NCBI GenBank assembly: GCA_005888925.1
Contig: VBCP01000234.1
Location: 1 to 7,555 of the forward strand
Direction: 5' to 3'
DNA: 7,555 bases
DNA from: Betaproteobacteria bacterium
GTDB lineage: Bacteria > Pseudomonadota > Gammaproteobacteria > Burkholderiales > SG8-39
Shown here one piece after another: positions 5,499 to 7,555 of the stretch. The stretch's first letter is position 1; every line of letters starts with the position of its first letter. The notes under the pieces are model-generated. The model was not told where the DNA came from. It saw nothing but the letters and a program-made list of their open reading frames with translations, and ran no database searches. A program made the translations under genes and the position numbers.

Positions 5499-6305
5499 TC
5501 ACTTCAGCGTCGAAAAGTCGTAAAGCTTGCGATCGAGGAGGTGCGACGGCCGCACCTCGCTGAGCGCGCGCACGATCGACTCGATGCGCCCGGTGTGACG
5601 TTTTTCCCACTCGCGCAGCATTTCGGCCACCAGCTTGCGCTGCAGGTTGTCCTGCGCGCCGCAGAGGGTGCACGGGATGATCGGAAACCCCTTCTGCTCG
5701 GCGTAGGCCGCGAGGTCCTCCTCGGCCACGTAGGCGAGCGGCCGGATTACGACATGCTTGCCATCGTCCGAGCGCAGCTTGGCCGGCATGGCCTTGAGCT
5801 GGCCGCCATGGAACAGGTTGAGAAAGAACGTCGCCAGGATGTCGTCGCGATGATGGCCCAGCGCGATCTTGGTCGCGCCGAGTTCGGCCGCGACGCGGTA
5901 GAGCGCGCCGCGGCGCAGGCGCGAGCAGAGCGAGCACATGGTCTTGCCTTCGGGGATCACGCGCTTCACCACCGAATAGGTGTCCTGCTCGACGATCCGG
6001 TAGGGCACGCCCCGCTCTTCCAGGTACTTCGGCAGCACATGGGCGGGGAAGCCCGGCTGCTTCTGGTCGAGGTTTACCGCGATCAGCTCGAACCGGATGG
6101 GCGATTTTTCCTTCAGTGAAAGGAGCACATCCAGCAGCGCATGGCTGTCCTTGCCGCCGGAGAGGCACACCATTACGCGGTCGCCTTCCTCGATCATGCC
6201 GAAATCGGCGATCGCCTCGCCGACCTGGCGGCGCAGGCGCTTCGCGAGCTTGCTGGCTTCGTATTCGCCTTTGCGTCTGTCGATACGGACTGCGTGGACG
6301 GCCAT
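5499..6305 (-). CDS. ttcA: tRNA 2-thiocytidine(32) synthetase TtcA
   Basis: A 268-residue cytoplasmic enzyme that thiolates cytidine 32 in certain tRNAs, using ATP and a [4Fe-4S] cluster. The N-terminal PP-loop CLSGGKDSHALLD (SGGKDS at 49-54) binds ATP. The cluster ligands expected for TtcA are present: CSLC at 124-127, and a downstream CTLC pair (C212/C215) that supplies the third cysteine. LGHHRDDILATFFLNLFHGG (149-168) and KAMPAKL are also characteristic. Length is near but slightly under the usual 270-310 residues, with a short N-terminus. The ATG at 6303-6305 begins 8 bases after the stop of the pteridine reductase gene, indicating an operon. There are no signs of damage. Confidence 0.96.
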   Translation of the reverse strand: MAVHAVRIDRRKGEYEASKLAKRLRRQVGEAIADFGMIEEGDRVMVCLSGGKDSHALLDVLLSLKEKSPIRFELIAVNLDQKQPGFPAHVLPKYLEERGVPYRIVEQDTYSVVKRVIPEGKTMCSLCSRLRRGALYRVAAELGATKIALGHHRDDILATFFLNLFHGGQLKAMPAKLRSDDGKHVVIRPLAYVAEEDLAAYAEQKGFPIIPCTLCGAQDNLQRKLVAEMLREWEKRHTGRIESIVRALSEVRPSHLLDRKLYDFSTLK

Positions 6306-6313
6306 GCGGAACC

Positions 6314-7060
6314 CTAGAGAAAGATCGAGCGCCCGCCGTCGACCGCGACGATCTGCCCGGTGATATACGGGGCGCAGGCGAGGAAGTGTACTGCCTGCGC
6401 GATGTCCTCGGGCCGGCCGACGTGCCCGAGCGGCGTGCTCGCCAGGATGCGCCCGCGCTCGGCCGGATCGAACTGGCCGTCGTCGGGCCAGGCGATCGCG
6501 CCGGGCGCGACGCCGTTCACGCGCACCTGCGGCGCGAGCTCGAGCGCGAGCGAGCGCGTCAGCGCCGCGAGGCCCGCCTTGGCGATGCTGTACAGCGGAT
6601 AGCCCTTGAGCGGACGCTCGGCGTGGATATCGACGATGTTGATGATCACGCCGGCGTGCTTCGCCAGCTCGGGCGCCGCCTCCTGGCTGATGAAGAGCGG
6701 TGCGCGCTGGTTGGAGCCGAGCAGCTCCTCCCAGTGCGAAGGCTCGATCTCGCCGACCGCGACCGGGAAAAACGCCGAGGCGTTGTTCACCAGGATGTCG
6801 AGGCGCCCGAAGGAGTCGAGCGCGGCGCCGACCAGCGCGCGCGGCGCGATCGGCGCGAGCAGCTCCGCCTTGACCTTCGCCGCGCTTTTCGGGCGAGCCG
6901 CGTTGAGCTCGGCTTCGAGCTTCGCCGCGTCGGCATCGGAATCGCGGTAGTGGATCAGCACCGCGGCGCCCGCCGCATGCAGCCGCCGGGAGATGGCCGC
7001 GCCGAGCCGGCGCGCACCGCCGGTGACCAGGACTGCTTTTCCGGCGAGCGACTCGCTCAT
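6314..7060 (-). CDS. Pteridine reductase (PTR1/FolM-like short-chain dehydrogenase)
   Basis: A 248-residue short-chain dehydrogenase. The cofactor loop reads TGGARRLG (13-20), with HYRDS (37-41) in the position that favours NADPH in pteridine reductases, and NNAS (92-95) follows. The usual catalytic serine is replaced by D144 in NIVDIHAERPLKGYPLYSIAK, with Y157 and K161. The Asp-Tyr-Lys spacing (13, then 4) matches Leishmania PTR1 (D181, Y194, K198), which separates this group from ordinary SDRs. It should reduce dihydropterins or dihydrofolate to tetrahydro forms, as PTR1 and E. coli FolM do. ATG at 7058-7060 was chosen because the family begins just before the GKAVLVTGG strand; a much longer upstream-open frame overlaps the divergent midA gene and is not real. 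It is the first gene of the minus-strand operon leading to ttcA. Confidence 0.92.
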   Translation of the reverse strand: MSESLAGKAVLVTGGARRLGAAISRRLHAAGAAVLIHYRDSDADAAKLEAELNAARPKSAAKVKAELLAPIAPRALVGAALDSFGRLDILVNNASAFFPVAVGEIEPSHWEELLGSNQRAPLFISQEAAPELAKHAGVIINIVDIHAERPLKGYPLYSIAKAGLAALTRSLALELAPQVRVNGVAPGAIAWPDDGQFDPAERGRILASTPLGHVGRPEDIAQAVHFLACAPYITGQIVAVDGGRSIFL

Positions 7061-7081
7061 AAGTGCTTTAGATTCTAGGGC
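7061..7081. promoter_or_regulatory. 21-base divergent intergenic region with a small TAGA-T-TCTA dyad
   Basis: Between the pteridine reductase and midA starts lies an A/T-richer 21 bases. TAGATTCTA (7069-7077) is a dyad containing overlapping -10-like hexamers in both directions: TAGATT on plus (4 of 6) and TAGAAT on minus (5 of 6). No convincing -35 is seen for either at 16-18 bases. Any promoter elements upstream of these would lie inside the opposite coding region. Confidence 0.3.
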
Positions 7082-7555
7082 ATGCCCGCGCGAAGCCGCA
7101 TCGTGGACCAGATCGCCGCCGCCGGCGGCTGGATCTCCTTTGCGCGCTATATGCAGCTCGCGCTGCACGAGCCGGGAATCGGTTACTACGCGAGCGGCGC
7201 GCGCAAGTTCGGCGCCGGCGGCGACTTCGTCACCGCGCCGGAACTCGGCAGCCTGTTCGGCCGCGCACTCGCGCGGCAACTGCGCGGCTTCGATCGCATC
7301 CTCGAGCTCGGCGCCGGCAGCGGCGCGCTCGCCGAGGTGCTGACGCGCGAGCTTTCCGTTGAATACCTGATCCTGGAAACCAGCGCCGAGCTTATTCGCC
7401 GTCAAAAAGAGAGGCTCGGTGACCGCGTGCGCCACATCCAGCGCTTGCCGGAACGCTTCCAGGGCGCGGTGATCGCCAACGAGGTCGTCGATGCGATGCC
7501 GGTGCACCTCGTGCACTGGACCGAGGGCGCGATCCTGGAGCGCGGCGTCGGTCCG
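7082..7555 (+). CDS. MidA/NDUFAF7-type SAM-dependent methyltransferase, partial
   Basis: The first 158 codons are present and the gene runs off the right edge. The N-terminal part shows the family marks of DUF185/MidA: ISFARYMQLALHEPGIGYYASG (18-39), KFGAGGDFVTAPELGSLFGRALARQL (42-67), the SAM-binding motif ILELGAGSGALAEVL (72-86) and NEVVDAMPVHLVHW (about 133-146). The eukaryotic relative NDUFAF7 dimethylates an arginine of a complex I subunit during assembly; the bacterial role is less certain. ATG at 7082-7084 places the conserved region at the usual distance. The gene is divergent from the pteridine reductase/ttcA operon with a 21-base gap. Confidence 0.9.
   Translation, partial: MPARSRIVDQIAAAGGWISFARYMQLALHEPGIGYYASGARKFGAGGDFVTAPELGSLFGRALARQLRGFDRILELGAGSGALAEVLTRELSVEYLILETSAELIRRQKERLGDRVRHIQRLPERFQGAVIANEVVDAMPVHLVHWTEGAILERGVGP

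Noticed and set aside
4562..6119. Plus-strand open frames opposite DUF3750 and ttcA (4562-5455, 5316-6119)
   Set aside because: Low-information Arg/Ala/Val-rich translations overlapping well-supported minus-strand genes.
7061..7516. Upstream open frame that would extend the pteridine reductase to about 400 residues
   Set aside because: It runs antisense through the well-conserved midA N-terminus, and the extra residues resemble no SDR extension; the family start fits ATG at 7058-7060.
1..7555. Defence system, CRISPR array, transposon, prophage or tRNA
   Set aside because: No repeat-spacer pattern, transposase or integrase motifs, terminal repeats or tRNA-like cloverleaf was found; apart from the HTH fusion the genes are ordinary metabolic or envelope genes.

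Overview
The window is about 7.5 kb of GC-rich, tightly packed chromosomal DNA with strong G/C third positions. It most resembles a betaproteobacterium (Burkholderiales or a relative). The basis is codon use and the mix of TtcA, a PTR1-like pteridine reductase, MidA, a DUF3750 protein and a P22-Cro/YdaS-type regulator domain. The genus cannot be told from the sequence. No RNA gene, insertion sequence, CRISPR array or phage gene was seen, and no gene-free stretch exceeds about 80 bases.

Layout. (1) Positions 1-2365, minus strand, read right to left: a P22-Cro/YdaS-like helix-turn-helix joined in frame to a class V (alanine/serine-glyoxylate type) aminotransferase; a small SpoIIAA/STAS-like protein overlapping it by 4 bases; and a YdjM/DUF457 membrane protein that runs off the left edge and has no normal start codon (apparent start ATC). 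(2) Positions 2366-2443: a divergent control region with a perfect 7+5+7 inverted repeat, TGTCAAA-N5-TTTGACA, lying inside a plausible minus-strand promoter, next to a second small inverted repeat. (3) Positions 2444-4180, plus strand: a thiamine-diphosphate enzyme of the acetolactate-synthase fold, apparently with a shortened central domain. (4) Positions 4177-7060, minus strand, read right to left: pteridine reductase, ttcA, a DUF3750 exported protein and a small MscS-type channel. The channel gene meets the thiamine-diphosphate gene tail to tail, and one CTAG supplies both stop codons. (5) Positions 7082-7555, plus strand: the 5' part of a MidA/NDUFAF7 methyltransferase, divergent from the pteridine reductase across 21 bases.

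The part most worth following is 869-4180. A DNA-binding domain is fused to a PLP enzyme and shares its upstream region with a divergent 2-oxo-acid-type thiamine-diphosphate enzyme, with a palindrome of operator size between them. By analogy with MocR/GabR regulators (GntR domain plus class I aminotransferase), this may be an aminotransferase that senses its own substrate or cofactor state and controls both genes. The domain architecture and the palindrome are seen directly; the regulatory model is inference. The other operon combines folate/pterin and tRNA-thiolation housekeeping with envelope proteins and is ordinary.
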